In this document: piece after piece, positions 1-8,537 of the stretch
How positions within the stretch are numbered: the first letter of the stretch is position 1
Layout: each line of letters starts with the position of its first letter
The notes under the pieces: model-generated
What the model was told of the DNA's origin: nothing
Database searches by the model: none
Seen by the model: the letters and a program-made list of their open reading frames with translations, nothing else
Translations under genes and position numbers: made by a program
DNA from: Fibrobacter sp. UWB15
GTDB taxonomy: Bacteria; Fibrobacterota; Fibrobacteria; Fibrobacterales; Fibrobacteraceae
Assembly (NCBI RefSeq): GCF_900177705.1
Contig: NZ_FXBA01000001.1
Coordinates: 1-64,000 of the forward strand
Length of the DNA stretch: 64,000 bases
Direction of reading: 5' to 3'

Positions 1-97
1 TGTAGGGCCGTCGTAGACTACGACGTCGATAGGCCGCAGGTGTGAGCGTGGCGACACGTTGAGCCGAGCGGTACTAATAGCCCGGTAGAGCTTTTCC
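1..97 (+). rRNA. rrl: 23S ribosomal RNA, 3' end (partial)
   Basis: The first bases match the conserved 3' end of bacterial 23S rRNA: the GTCGTAGACTACGACGT stretch followed by GATAGGC and the GAGCCGAGCGGTACTAATAGCCC segment just before the closing helix. Only the tail is in the window. The exact 3' end is approximate. Confidence 0.93.
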
Positions 98-204
98 TTT
101 CTTTCAACGATTTGGTTCCATCTGCCGCGTGGGCAGCCCGGACCCGCCAGCTTCAAGGCTGTGCAAACGACTTTTTCGACAACCAGTTGTCGCCTGGAAT
201 TTGT

Positions 205-318
205 TTCAGCGGTTACCGAGAGGGGGTCATACCCGTTCCCTTTCCGAACACGGAAGTCAAGCCCCTCATCGCCGATGGTACCTGGCCCACGGGCCCGGGA
301 GAGTAGGTCGCCGCTGGA
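205..318 (+). rRNA. rrf: 5S ribosomal RNA
   Basis: This follows the 23S tail by about 110 bp, as expected in an rRNA operon. The ends pair as helix I (CAGCGG at 207-212 with CCGCTG at 311-316). The conserved core CCCGTTCCCTTTCCGAACAC followed by GGAAGTCAAGC is the loop B/helix III region. The length of about 114 nt fits 5S. Ends are good to a few bases. Confidence 0.93.
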
Positions 319-323
319 TTCAC

Positions 324-360
324 GCCCCCTACGAGGTAAACCTCGCAGGGGGCTTTTTTG
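324..360 (+). terminator. Rho-independent terminator of the rRNA operon
   Basis: CCCCCTACGAGG and CCTCGCAGGGGG form a GC-rich stem around a short TAAA loop, followed by six T. It lies directly after 5S. Confidence 0.9.
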
Positions 361-470
361 CATCAAAGTGCTTTTGTAAAACGATATTTGTAGGAATTTA
401 AGCTATATTTAGTGTTCATAGATTCTATTTGTTGGTGATGATAGGTCTCTAACATTTTAAGGAGAAAAAA

Positions 471-2165
471 ATGAATTTGAAAACTTATTCAGCTTATGTT
501 CTTAAATGCTTTGGAGTTTTAGCCCTGTTTATTTTCGGGGCCTGTGGTGATAGTTCCAGCGCCGGTGACGACTCCTCGGAATTCTCAGATCTGGGCGAAA
601 TCTCTAGCGAATCCAGTGAAACATCGAGTGAATCTGTGGAAAGTTCCGGTAATGCAGAGCCCAGACAAGTTGAATCTATATATGAATTGGGCAAGTGCGG
701 TAAAGATAATTCTGATGAACGGGTTTATGTGATTTCAGAAAAGGCTTACTACCTTTGTACGAGCGAAAGCAAATTCTTCAAATGGGTAAAGGAAAGCGCG
801 GAAGAATCTAGCTCCAGCGCGAAGCAGTCTAGTTCCAGCAAGGTTTCAAGTAGTTCGGTTTCCAGCTCCAGCGTGAAACGGTCTAGTTCCAGCACGGTCT
901 CAAGCAGTTCGGTTTCCAGCTCCAGCGCGAAACAGTCTAGTTCCAGCACAGCTTCAAGCAGCTCGGTTTCCAGCTCCAGCGTGAAACGGTCTAGTTCCAG
1001 CACGGTCTCAAGCAGTTCGGTTTCCAGCTCCAGCGCGAAACAGTCTAGTTCCAGCACAGCTTCAAGCAGCTCGGTTTCCAGCTCCAGCGTGAAACGGTCT
1101 AGTTCCAGCGTCAGCGTGTCCAGTAGCTCAGTAAATGCTTGTGCAAGTCTTGCTACAGATAAAATTTATACTCGGACAGGAGTTCTTTCTGGCAAGCCAT
1201 TTGTTTGTGAAAGTAACACCGCAAGGCTTGCTACCAAGCAAGATACTTTGAAGTTAGATACCATTGGAATATGCAAGAATTTTACAGATATATCATTACG
1301 AGCAGGTTTGTATTCTACAACGAAATACGTATGCTCTTCATATAAAGCACGAGTTGCCACGGCATCGGAAATTTCTCAAGGTATTGGATGTACGACAAAC
1401 ATCGGGGGAACAAATGGTAGTAGGATTTGCTCTGCAGAAGGTGTTTGGCGTGATAGTACGGCTTCGGAAAAAATTGTGAGGAAAGTATGTACAACGAAAA
1501 ATGATGGAGACAATACAATATTAGGCTCATCATGGACTTGTTCGGGTACGACTGGAAGGTGGTGGAATAACTGTAATGGGGATGGCTGTTATATTGGTCC
1601 TTTATATGATAGTTATGATGTTGTGGTTGGTTACATTTATTCTAAAGGATCTCAACTATGGACAATTCCTATTAGGGATTATGGTGGTGACGTATATAAC
1701 TATTTTCAGGATTTTGTAAGAAACTTTACGGAGGCAACTAATTTTTGCAAATCTTTAGGAGCATCCACTGGTAGTGTTGGTGGTAATTTCCATTTAGCTA
1801 CGGAAGATGATTGGAAGACTTTGATTAATTACAATAAAGAATTTGATTCTAGCTATAAAAATTTATACAAATATTTTATAAGAGCTTCCAATTTTTATAG
1901 CAATTCCCAAGCATTGAATAAATGTTCCTTTAGCAGTAGTGTTGCCACTACAAAATGTGCAGATAATTTTAAAGTATTTGTTTGGACAAGTAAAAAAGCT
2001 AATTCTATTACTAGCTCGGATGCTTTGACATATTCAATTAGGGATATAAGCACCATTTCGGGTTCGGAACCTGTAGAGCTTTCACCAAGTGGATACCAAC
2101 AATCAACGACATCCAAGATTCCATTCTATTGTGTAATGAATAATTACACTGGAACATTTAAATAA
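471..2165 (+). CDS. Surface lipoprotein with poly-serine repeat linker
   Basis: A 564-residue protein with a lipoprotein signal peptide (hydrophobic run at residues 13-23, lipobox FGAC with Cys near residue 25), so probably anchored to a membrane and exposed. Residues about 110-220 are a serine-rich tandem repeat built from SSSS blocks separated by VKR, AKQ, TV or TA. This type of flexible linker is common in Fibrobacter surface proteins. The C-terminal 350 residues hold many cysteines and a FATEDDWKTL-like segment (actual FHLATEDDWKTLIN) that resembles the FISUMP family's SGWHLPSLDEWKAL, so a distant FISUMP-like module is possible. AAGGAGA lies 7 bases before the ATG. No neighbours suggest a pathway; function unknown, possibly adhesion or carbohydrate binding. 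Confidence 0.85.
   Translation: MNLKTYSAYVLKCFGVLALFIFGACGDSSSAGDDSSEFSDLGEISSESSETSSESVESSGNAEPRQVESIYELGKCGKDNSDERVYVISEKAYYLCTSESKFFKWVKESAEESSSSAKQSSSSKVSSSSVSSSSVKRSSSSTVSSSSVSSSSAKQSSSSTASSSSVSSSSVKRSSSSTVSSSSVSSSSAKQSSSSTASSSSVSSSSVKRSSSSVSVSSSSVNACASLATDKIYTRTGVLSGKPFVCESNTARLATKQDTLKLDTIGICKNFTDISLRAGLYSTTKYVCSSYKARVATASEISQGIGCTTNIGGTNGSRICSAEGVWRDSTASEKIVRKVCTTKNDGDNTILGSSWTCSGTTGRWWNNCNGDGCYIGPLYDSYDVVVGYIYSKGSQLWTIPIRDYGGDVYNYFQDFVRNFTEATNFCKSLGASTGSVGGNFHLATEDDWKTLINYNKEFDSSYKNLYKYFIRASNFYSNSQALNKCSFSSSVATTKCADNFKVFVWTSKKANSITSSDALTYSIRDISTISGSEPVELSPSGYQQSTTSKIPFYCVMNNYTGTFK
819..1110 (+). repeat. 108-bp in-frame tandem repeat encoding the serine linker
   Basis: The same 108-bp unit (36 codons) starts at 873, 981 and 1089 (last copy partial). 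A 54-bp half unit precedes it at 819. Each 108-bp unit is itself two diverged 54-bp halves. All changes keep the frame, so copy number could vary without breaking the gene. Confidence 0.9.
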
Positions 2166-2192
2166 AAAATAGCGAACTTGACACTGAATATT

Positions 2193-2230
2193 AGCCTTTC
2201 GCGGATTCCTGTTTCGCGAGGGCCTTTGTT
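2193..2230 (+). terminator. Probable terminator after the repeat lipoprotein
   Basis: GCCTTTCGCG and CGCGAGGGC can pair over about 10 bp, including G-U pairs, with an 11-base loop, followed by CTTTGTT. The T run is weak. Confidence 0.5.
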
Positions 2231-2328
2231 ATAGGTTCATAAATAATGTCAAGGGGCATTTGTCTGAATAACGTTTTATATCGTCGAACTCTGGCCCCTA
2301 CTTCCTACTTTTTTCTATCCTTTACCAC

Positions 2329-4188
2329 ATGAAACCGACGTTATCGTTTGTGTTGCAGTTGCCGCCATCGACGGCGTATGCAAAACTTGAATCTGTTGTA
2401 GAGAATTTGCTCTCGGGCGTCTGCATGATGCTCGATTCGGGCAAGGTGAAGTTTTCGCTTTTCATGGACGGCCCGACTATTGAGGTTGCAAACAAGGTTG
2501 CGCGTCCGCTGATGTTTGGCAAGTTGCGTCACGCAATCGAAGACGGTTCGCTTGAACTTTTAGGCGGAGGCTTTTACGACCCGATGCTCCCGCTGTTCCC
2601 GACGGAACTCCAGTCCATGCAACTCAAGAAGCATGGCAAGTTGTTGTGGAAACATTTCGGTATCGAACCTTCGGGCTATTTCAATTCCTCGATGGTTTGG
2701 GAAATGGAGATGACCGAACTTCTGGCCAAGCACCGTTTTGAATACGCACTTGTGCAGGAAGCCTCGCTCCAGGACGCCCTGGGTCGTACCACTCCTGTTT
2801 CAGGTTGGTACACTGTAGAAGACAAGGGCTCCTTTATGCGTGTGGTTCCGGTTTCGCAGAAATTGTCCGATGCCATTGCGAATGATGACTTCCAGTGGGA
2901 ACAGATTGCGGAACTTTATTGCCGTGATGGCAAGTCTGCGGTAGTCGGCTTGAACATTCCTCCGCAGCCGGGCGATATTATTCCATTCTTTGAACGCCTG
3001 ATTGAATTTGTGGAAATGAACGAAATTTCGACAAAGACCGTCGCCAGTCTCGTTGCGGATCAAAGTTCCGAAGGCCGCGTCAGTTTCTTGTTGTCGTCGG
3101 GGAGTAAGATTGGCTTGCCTGCAGCTGCCAAGACCTGCCGTGAACTTTTGATTAGAAGACCCGAAGTCAACTTGCTACACAAGATGCTCCTGTCGCAGTT
3201 CCACCGTGCGGCGGCATTCCTTAAGGGCCATGAACGCGATGAATTCTTCGAGATGCTTCTGCCAGCCATGTCGCCTATTTATTACCGCGACATGCAGGAT
3301 AGCGAAGGCATGCGTACACCGATGGTCCGTTGGTGGGGCTCTCGCTTTTTGCTACAGGCCGCTAACCGATTGACCGATCTGGTTTCCTTTGACGGTATTC
3401 GCCTGGATATTGCAGACTTCATGCTGGAAGGCAACAAGTGCATCTGGGCCGAGAACCATTCCTATTCGTTCTTGCTGAACTATCTGGATGGCGGTATTCT
3501 GAATATCTTGAATGCCAAGGCCGCCGAGAACAGCATTCTGGATGCTTGGCGAGATGATGGTAACCCTTCGGCGGGTTTCGTGGACTTCATGATACCCAAT
3601 GTGGAACTGAAGGCGGAAAAGCTGGACCAGATTCTATCTGACCGCGAAGGAGTCCTTTCTGCCCGTTACGAATACCAGATCAAACGTCACGATGCGGGTA
3701 CCGACATCGCCCTGCTGTCTGACCAGCACCCGGTGCTTGGAACACAGACTTGCGATCTTCATGTAGAAAAGACCTTCGGACTTTCGTCTACGGGTTCTGA
3801 ATTTTCAGTAGAGTATAAGCTCACGAACAATTCCCCCGAGGCGTTAAAGGGTTTCTTCGGTACACTTCTGGACACGGGGCTTCTTGCCTGCGGTTATACA
3901 GCTAAGGATATCCTGGTAGATGGAGTTCCCTTGATGTTCAACTTCCGCGATCCGCTTATTTTCCCGGATGCGTCCAAGTTTGAAATCTCGGATATGGTGA
4001 CCAGTTCAAAGATTCAACTTGAATTCGAAAAAAAGACTTCGCTGCTGATTTCGCCCATATTCGGCGCATCGGCTCTTGCCGCTCCTGAAGCCTTGCAGGG
4101 AATCCGCGTGTTCCCGTTCCAGAAAGTGAATCTCGCTGGCCAGTCCGAATGCTCGTTAAGCTTGACGGTTAAGATTTCCAAGAGGTAA
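2329..4188 (+). CDS. GH57-like glycosidase/4-alpha-glucanotransferase family protein
   Basis: A 619-residue cytoplasmic protein with no signal peptide. The N-terminal half resembles the GH57 barrel: LLGGGFYDPMLPLFP at residues 78-91 matches the family's LGGGxYxPxLP motif, and VWE with Glu125 sits where the GH57 nucleophile lies in Thermococcus 4-alpha-glucanotransferase. The C-terminal part resembles the DUF1925/DUF1926 beta-sandwich domains of that enzyme. The second catalytic motif, normally an Asp in a DDGEKFGxW context, is not evident; the corresponding stretch reads RDGKSAVVGLNIPPQPGD. Activity is therefore uncertain. It is the first gene of a co-directional run, with a 3-bp gap to the STAS protein. 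Glycogen or maltodextrin metabolism is the family-based guess. Confidence 0.7.
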   Translation: MKPTLSFVLQLPPSTAYAKLESVVENLLSGVCMMLDSGKVKFSLFMDGPTIEVANKVARPLMFGKLRHAIEDGSLELLGGGFYDPMLPLFPTELQSMQLKKHGKLLWKHFGIEPSGYFNSSMVWEMEMTELLAKHRFEYALVQEASLQDALGRTTPVSGWYTVEDKGSFMRVVPVSQKLSDAIANDDFQWEQIAELYCRDGKSAVVGLNIPPQPGDIIPFFERLIEFVEMNEISTKTVASLVADQSSEGRVSFLLSSGSKIGLPAAAKTCRELLIRRPEVNLLHKMLLSQFHRAAAFLKGHERDEFFEMLLPAMSPIYYRDMQDSEGMRTPMVRWWGSRFLLQAANRLTDLVSFDGIRLDIADFMLEGNKCIWAENHSYSFLLNYLDGGILNILNAKAAENSILDAWRDDGNPSAGFVDFMIPNVELKAEKLDQILSDREGVLSARYEYQIKRHDAGTDIALLSDQHPVLGTQTCDLHVEKTFGLSSTGSEFSVEYKLTNNSPEALKGFFGTLLDTGLLACGYTAKDILVDGVPLMFNFRDPLIFPDASKFEISDMVTSSKIQLEFEKKTSLLISPIFGASALAAPEALQGIRVFPFQKVNLAGQSECSLSLTVKISKR

Positions 4189-4191
4189 CCC

Positions 4192-4881
4192 ATGAAATCG
4201 GATTTGATTGATATTCAGGTGGAATCTCGCGGAAACGATGTGGAACTTTCCTTGTCCGGTTCCCTTGGGCTTGCCCAACTTTCGGCGGTTAAAGAAAAAC
4301 TGGACATGCTTGTTGAAGGTCCGGGTTGTTTTTATTTCTTGAACTTGCAGAATGCACATTTCACTAGCGACCGCTACCTGGAAGTATTCCTGGAGCTCTT
4401 GAACCGTGTCAAGTCTCAAAAATCGGCCCTGATCCTGATTTTTGATTCTGCTGAACTATACGATTACTTCTCGAAATACCTGAACATTTTTGAAGTCTAC
4501 GAGAACCGAAAGGCTTACAAGAAATCGGGGACCAAGAAACAGTTACAGCAGATTGGACTGCACTACGGACTACGCTCGGGTATTACGGTGAGTTCGGGTG
4601 TTGCGGTTGCGCTGATTTCCTTGATCCTCGGGTGGATGATTACCTTGTTTGTGATTATTTCGACCCAGGGGCACGATTTGGCTGACAAGCAGGCTCAAAT
4701 TATTGCTCTCCAGAACCAGAAGGATCGTTACATCAAGGAAATTGACAAGCTGGAGTCCTCGATTGGTCCGCTCCGTAAACTGGGAGTGGTTCAAGATACG
4801 ACAAGACTCAGTTCCTTCGGACTTATTCAGGATTGGGTGAGCTACTTGGAATATCTAGAGAATACAAGGCGTGAAAAGTAA
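4192..4881 (+). CDS. STAS-like domain membrane protein with coiled coil
   Basis: 229 residues. Residues 1-110 look like an STAS/anti-sigma-antagonist fold (VELSLSGSLGLAQLSAVKEKL, then FYFLNLQNAHFTSDRYLEVF and ALILIFDSAELYDYF). The usual phosphorylated Ser between strands is not obvious. A single membrane helix spans about 132-156 and a charged coiled coil follows (about 160-195). The start is 3 bp after the GH57-like gene, and the end overlaps the next gene by 11 bp, so the three are probably translated together. Its role is unknown; it may anchor or regulate the lytic transglycosylase downstream, but that rests on position only. Confidence 0.65.
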   Translation: MKSDLIDIQVESRGNDVELSLSGSLGLAQLSAVKEKLDMLVEGPGCFYFLNLQNAHFTSDRYLEVFLELLNRVKSQKSALILIFDSAELYDYFSKYLNIFEVYENRKAYKKSGTKKQLQQIGLHYGLRSGITVSSGVAVALISLILGWMITLFVIISTQGHDLADKQAQIIALQNQKDRYIKEIDKLESSIGPLRKLGVVQDTTRLSSFGLIQDWVSYLEYLENTRREK

Positions 4882-5602
4882 CGTTCGCATATCCAAGCTC
4901 ACGTTTGCCATAGCCCTGGTGTTTTGCTTCGGGGCTTTGGGACTTTTTGTGTCTTATTGGTTTGCCCGTCAGGCCGAAATCAAGGTGCTTGTGGAACGGG
5001 AAGCCGCCTTGCGCGCCGATATCGAGCAGTTGAGTGCATGGGGCAAGTGGACCGTTGATTATGTCAAGATTAGCCGGGCTCTCGATTACCTTTCAAAAGG
5101 CCGCCTGAGTGAAGAGCAACGAGAAATGCTGACTGAACAGCTGTGGCAGATTTCAAGGTCTTATGTCACGGACCCGTTGCTTATTTTGGCAGTGGTCGCG
5201 CAAGAAAGCCGTGGTAACCCCAATGCTCGTGGTCGTAAACAGTCCGGAGCCTATTCGGGAGCGCTCGGACTTATGCAAATCAAGCTTGAAACCGCCAAGA
5301 AAATGGGTGAACCCTTTGGGCTTCAGATCGAAACCGAAGAGGATTTGCTCAAGCCGGAAATCAACGTGACGGTAGGTACAGCTTACTTGATTCGCCTGAT
5401 TTCCAAGTACGGCAACTGGAAAGACGCCTTGATTGCATACAACTTAGGACATTCGGCGGTAGACCGAATGCTTCAATCGGGCAAGCCTTTGCCGACTAAA
5501 TATTATGAGCATGTGATTTCAAAATATCGCAAGTTGACGGAGCTAGATTTTAAAACAAGCGACCAACAGCCTGTATATGACGACCAGTGGCAAATGGAAT
5601 AG
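4871..5602 (+). CDS. Membrane-anchored lytic murein transglycosylase (SLT domain)
   Basis: 243 residues starting at GTG, which overlaps the previous gene by 11 bp. An N-terminal membrane helix (about 12-31) should place the enzyme in the periplasm. The C-terminal SLT domain carries the family motifs in order: the catalytic Glu in QESRGNPNARG (about residue 118), ALGLMQI, and AYNLG near residue 193. These enzymes cleave the MurNAc-GlcNAc bond of peptidoglycan with formation of 1,6-anhydroMurNAc. The domain is standard in length. It belongs to the co-directional run from 2329 and is likely co-transcribed with the STAS protein. Confidence 0.88.
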   Translation: MKSNVRISKLTFAIALVFCFGALGLFVSYWFARQAEIKVLVEREAALRADIEQLSAWGKWTVDYVKISRALDYLSKGRLSEEQREMLTEQLWQISRSYVTDPLLILAVVAQESRGNPNARGRKQSGAYSGALGLMQIKLETAKKMGEPFGLQIETEEDLLKPEINVTVGTAYLIRLISKYGNWKDALIAYNLGHSAVDRMLQSGKPLPTKYYEHVISKYRKLTELDFKTSDQQPVYDDQWQME

Positions 5603-5626
5603 TGCCGAATTTGCTAAATTTGCACC

Positions 5627-6988
5627 ATGTTCCGTGTGTTGACAGTTCTTTTGATGGCGTCTTTTGCGCTTGCCGGTGAAATCCGGTATAGTTTGGAACA
5701 GTTTGTCAATGAGGGACTTGCTGTGGATCCGCAGGTGGCAGAACTCAAATATGGCACCGAAGCGAAGAAAAACCAGATTCGCAAATTGAAAGCCGAAGCC
5801 ATTTTGCCGACTTTTTACGTGGGCATGATGGTGGGCCCTGCTCCCGGTTTAAAGAATGAACTGCAGAATGGCGATACGGTAGAAGTTTACGATTTTACCA
5901 AGATGGGGCCGTTCTGGGGTGTACAGGCAAGATTCGTACAGCCGTTGAACTTGGGACAGTACCGTGCCGGGAAAATGGCCCTGGAAGCGGACTTGCAACA
6001 AAAAAGTTTTGATATCGAGAACCAGGTCCACAAAAAGGATGTGGAACTGCAGACCTATTACTACAATTACCTTTTGGCTAAAGAAATGATTCGCATTGCG
6101 GGCGATGCTCAGTCCAAGGTAGATGAAGCATACGAAAAACTTGAAGAGGCCCTGGACGATGACGATCCGAATGTGTCCCAAATGGACCTTTTGAACCTGA
6201 AGGCGAAAATGCATACGGTTAAAGAAGGAGTTTCCGAAGCCAATTTGGGAATGAAGCGCGTGATGCTTGCGATTCGTTTTTCGCTGAAAATGGACGAAAA
6301 CGATTCCTTCGTGGCGGCCGATTCCGTGTTGGTTCCGCGAACGGAACCCCTGCCTTCCTTGGATGAAGTCCGTAACATGACGTTGAAATACCACCCAGAA
6401 CTGCGCCAGCTTTCTGCGGGAATTCGTGCCCGCCGAATCCAGATGGATTTGGCCGAGGCTAAACTTGCCCCGGAGTTCTTTGTGATGGGCGAAATTGAAT
6501 ATGTCAAGAGCTGGGCTGGTAACAGAAGCGTCTTGCAGAAAAGTGCTTTTGCAGAAGATGCCGTGAACAAGCTTGACGGTGTTCTCGGGGTAGGCGTTCG
6601 CTACAACCTGAATTTCTGGAAAAACTGGGAAGGTTACCGTTCTGCCCGTACAGACATGCGCGGTCTCCAGCTAAAGGAATCCTATGCTTCTGATGGCCTA
6701 ATGGCCAAGGCCGAAGAGCAGTATTATATGGTAGTTGCGGCTAAAGAAAAGCTTGACGCCATGAAAGAAAGTTTGCGTGCCTCCGAGGGTATTCTGAAGG
6801 GGGCTGCCATGCAGTATGATTTGGATAAGTCCAAAACAGGTGATTTGGTTTCGGCTTATACGCAAAATATTACGATGCAGAAAGATTACTATTTTGCGGT
6901 ATGCTCTTACAATGTGGAATTTGCCCAATTAATCGCAAAAATGGGCATGTCGCTGAAAGATTTCCACACGATTTATATGAATCAGTGA
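5627..6988 (+). CDS. TolC-family outer-membrane efflux protein
   Basis: 453 residues with a short signal peptide (VLTVLLMASFALAGE). The body is mostly long amphipathic helix with the two-fold pattern of the outer-membrane efflux family, for example YNYLLAKEMIRIAGDAQSKV and LAEAKLAPEFFVMGEIEY, whose ALAPxF-like segment is typical. It would form the trimeric outer-membrane channel of a type I secretion or efflux system. No inner-membrane pump or adaptor is adjacent. The next gene is MlaC-like, hinting at lipid or toluene-type export, but the partner is unproven. The ATG at 5627 directly precedes the signal peptide. Confidence 0.82.
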   Translation: MFRVLTVLLMASFALAGEIRYSLEQFVNEGLAVDPQVAELKYGTEAKKNQIRKLKAEAILPTFYVGMMVGPAPGLKNELQNGDTVEVYDFTKMGPFWGVQARFVQPLNLGQYRAGKMALEADLQQKSFDIENQVHKKDVELQTYYYNYLLAKEMIRIAGDAQSKVDEAYEKLEEALDDDDPNVSQMDLLNLKAKMHTVKEGVSEANLGMKRVMLAIRFSLKMDENDSFVAADSVLVPRTEPLPSLDEVRNMTLKYHPELRQLSAGIRARRIQMDLAEAKLAPEFFVMGEIEYVKSWAGNRSVLQKSAFAEDAVNKLDGVLGVGVRYNLNFWKNWEGYRSARTDMRGLQLKESYASDGLMAKAEEQYYMVVAAKEKLDAMKESLRASEGILKGAAMQYDLDKSKTGDLVSAYTQNITMQKDYYFAVCSYNVEFAQLIAKMGMSLKDFHTIYMNQ

Positions 6989-7005
6989 CTTGAAAGGAGA
7001 ACGTT

Positions 7006-7584
7006 ATGTTTAAGAAAATTTTAATTGCCATTGCCTGCGCCTCTTTGGTTGCTTTTGCTGCCGAAGACCCGGTTGCGGCAATCAAGAAAAAGGATGCGGA
7101 GCTTCAGACCCTTTTGAAGAAGTCCAGCCGTAATGCAAAGGAGACGGAGCGCGTCAAGAGCCTGCTCAGCGATTCTTTTGATTTCGCTCTGCTTGCCAAG
7201 AAGTCCCTTTCTGCAAATGACTGGAAGGCTCAGGATGCAACTTCGCAAGAAAAGTTTGTCACAGAATTCCAACGCATGGTCCGTAACTCCAGTGCAAAGC
7301 GACTGGAACTCTACCGCGCCGATTCTACGATTTATGAACCAGCCAAAATGAAGGGTGACAACGAAGCCCGCGTGGTGGCGCACCTTTGGAACAAGGGCAA
7401 GGAATCGGTTCTGGAATACAAGATGAGCTTGGTCGATGGCAAGTGGATGGCCTGGGACTTGGTAATCGACGATCTCTCTACCGCCCGCAATTACAAGGAC
7501 CAGTTCTCGCAGATTCTTAAGACCAAGAGCTTTGCGGAACTGATTGATATCATCAGCAAAAAAGCTGATGAATCGGAGAAGTAA
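7006..7584 (+). CDS. mlaC: MlaC/Ttg2D-like periplasmic phospholipid-binding protein
   Basis: 192 residues with a clear signal peptide (FKKILIAIACASLVAFAAE). Features of the MlaC family (ABC transporter auxiliary component) include DFALLAKKSL, FVTEFQRMVRNS, YKMSLVDGKWMAWDLVIDDLS and the closing YKDQFSQIL. MlaC ferries phospholipids between the outer and inner membrane Mla complexes. AAAGGAGAACGTT gives a strong ribosome site. The usual mlaD/E/F genes are not in the window; the neighbours are a TolC-like channel upstream and a membrane protein of unknown role 5 bp downstream. Confidence 0.82.
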   Translation: MFKKILIAIACASLVAFAAEDPVAAIKKKDAELQTLLKKSSRNAKETERVKSLLSDSFDFALLAKKSLSANDWKAQDATSQEKFVTEFQRMVRNSSAKRLELYRADSTIYEPAKMKGDNEARVVAHLWNKGKESVLEYKMSLVDGKWMAWDLVIDDLSTARNYKDQFSQILKTKSFAELIDIISKKADESEK

Positions 7585-7589
7585 CCGTT

Positions 7590-8537
7590 TTGATTTGGGT
7601 TCTGGGCGTACTTTGTGCTTTGGCGCTTGTCGCCCTGTTCTTCCCGTTTATATTCTGGGTTGACTTTTCGGTGGACTTGAATCGTGTAACGGTTCACGTT
7701 CGTTTTTTTAAGAAAGCCATTTACACCTACGAAAAGAAATTTGGCAAGAAGGAACTGTCCGAGGATGAGGACGGTTCCGTTGCTGTAGATGATGAAGAAA
7801 CGGCTGTGGCTCCGACGACACCTGTGGAATCGAAGAGTGCCCCGAAGGTAGAGCAGAAACCCGAACCAGAAAAAACAGCGGAGCCAGCAAAGACAACCGA
7901 GCCGGCAACGCCTGCGGAACCCGAAAAGAAGGAAGTGCCGCAGCCTGAAAAACTTGCCGAAAAGAAGGAAGTGCCGCACCCGGTCGAAAAAAAAGAACCT
8001 GCGAAGGTTGAAGAAAAGAAATCGTCAGAAGAAAAAACGTCAGAGGAAAAATCGTCGGATGATGATGAAAAAGAAAAAAAGCGTTCGCTGACGGATGAAG
8101 AATTCTGGACGCTCCTGCTCACGCCTGAATTCGATGTACGCGCCTGGTGGGCGGTACGCCATGCTTTGTCTGCTTTGTTTAAGTTGTTCAGAATCCGCTT
8201 TGTCGATTGTTTTGTAGAAGGCATCCGTTTTCAGGAATACGAAAACATGGGCTATGCGGCTGCGTTGAACGGGTTCCTCAAGAGTTACCCCTACATAGGC
8301 GCTTGGGATTTTCGTATGGATTGGACTCGCGATCATGAGCCGAAGGCGGAGGGTCATATGCGCGCCTCGGTGAATTTGTGCCGCACGCTTTGTTTGATTT
8401 TGTCCATTCTCTTTTATGGTGGCATTGTTGCGTTTACGTTCTGGCGTCGCCGCTCCCATATTCTTAAGACGAACGAACTTCCGGAACTTGGATTTATCCG
8501 CAGCAAGATTGTGAAAATGATGTCGGAGGATGACTGA
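7590..8537 (+). CDS. Membrane protein with Pro/Glu/Lys-rich linker (DUF2953-like)
   Basis: 315 residues, apparently starting at TTG 5 bp after mlaC. An N-terminal hydrophobic segment (residues 2-25) is followed by a soluble strand-rich part, a low-complexity charged linker (about 65-165: repeats of EKKEVPQPEK and EPAK type) and a C-terminal part with another membrane helix (about 275-293, CRTLCLILSILFYGGIVAF). The arrangement resembles DUF2953 proteins, but I am not sure. The stop overlaps the rsuA start (TGATG). Its role is unknown; position suggests an envelope function. Confidence 0.65.
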   Translation: MIWVLGVLCALALVALFFPFIFWVDFSVDLNRVTVHVRFFKKAIYTYEKKFGKKELSEDEDGSVAVDDEETAVAPTTPVESKSAPKVEQKPEPEKTAEPAKTTEPATPAEPEKKEVPQPEKLAEKKEVPHPVEKKEPAKVEEKKSSEEKTSEEKSSDDDEKEKKRSLTDEEFWTLLLTPEFDVRAWWAVRHALSALFKLFRIRFVDCFVEGIRFQEYENMGYAAALNGFLKSYPYIGAWDFRMDWTRDHEPKAEGHMRASVNLCRTLCLILSILFYGGIVAFTFWRRRSHILKTNELPELGFIRSKIVKMMSEDD

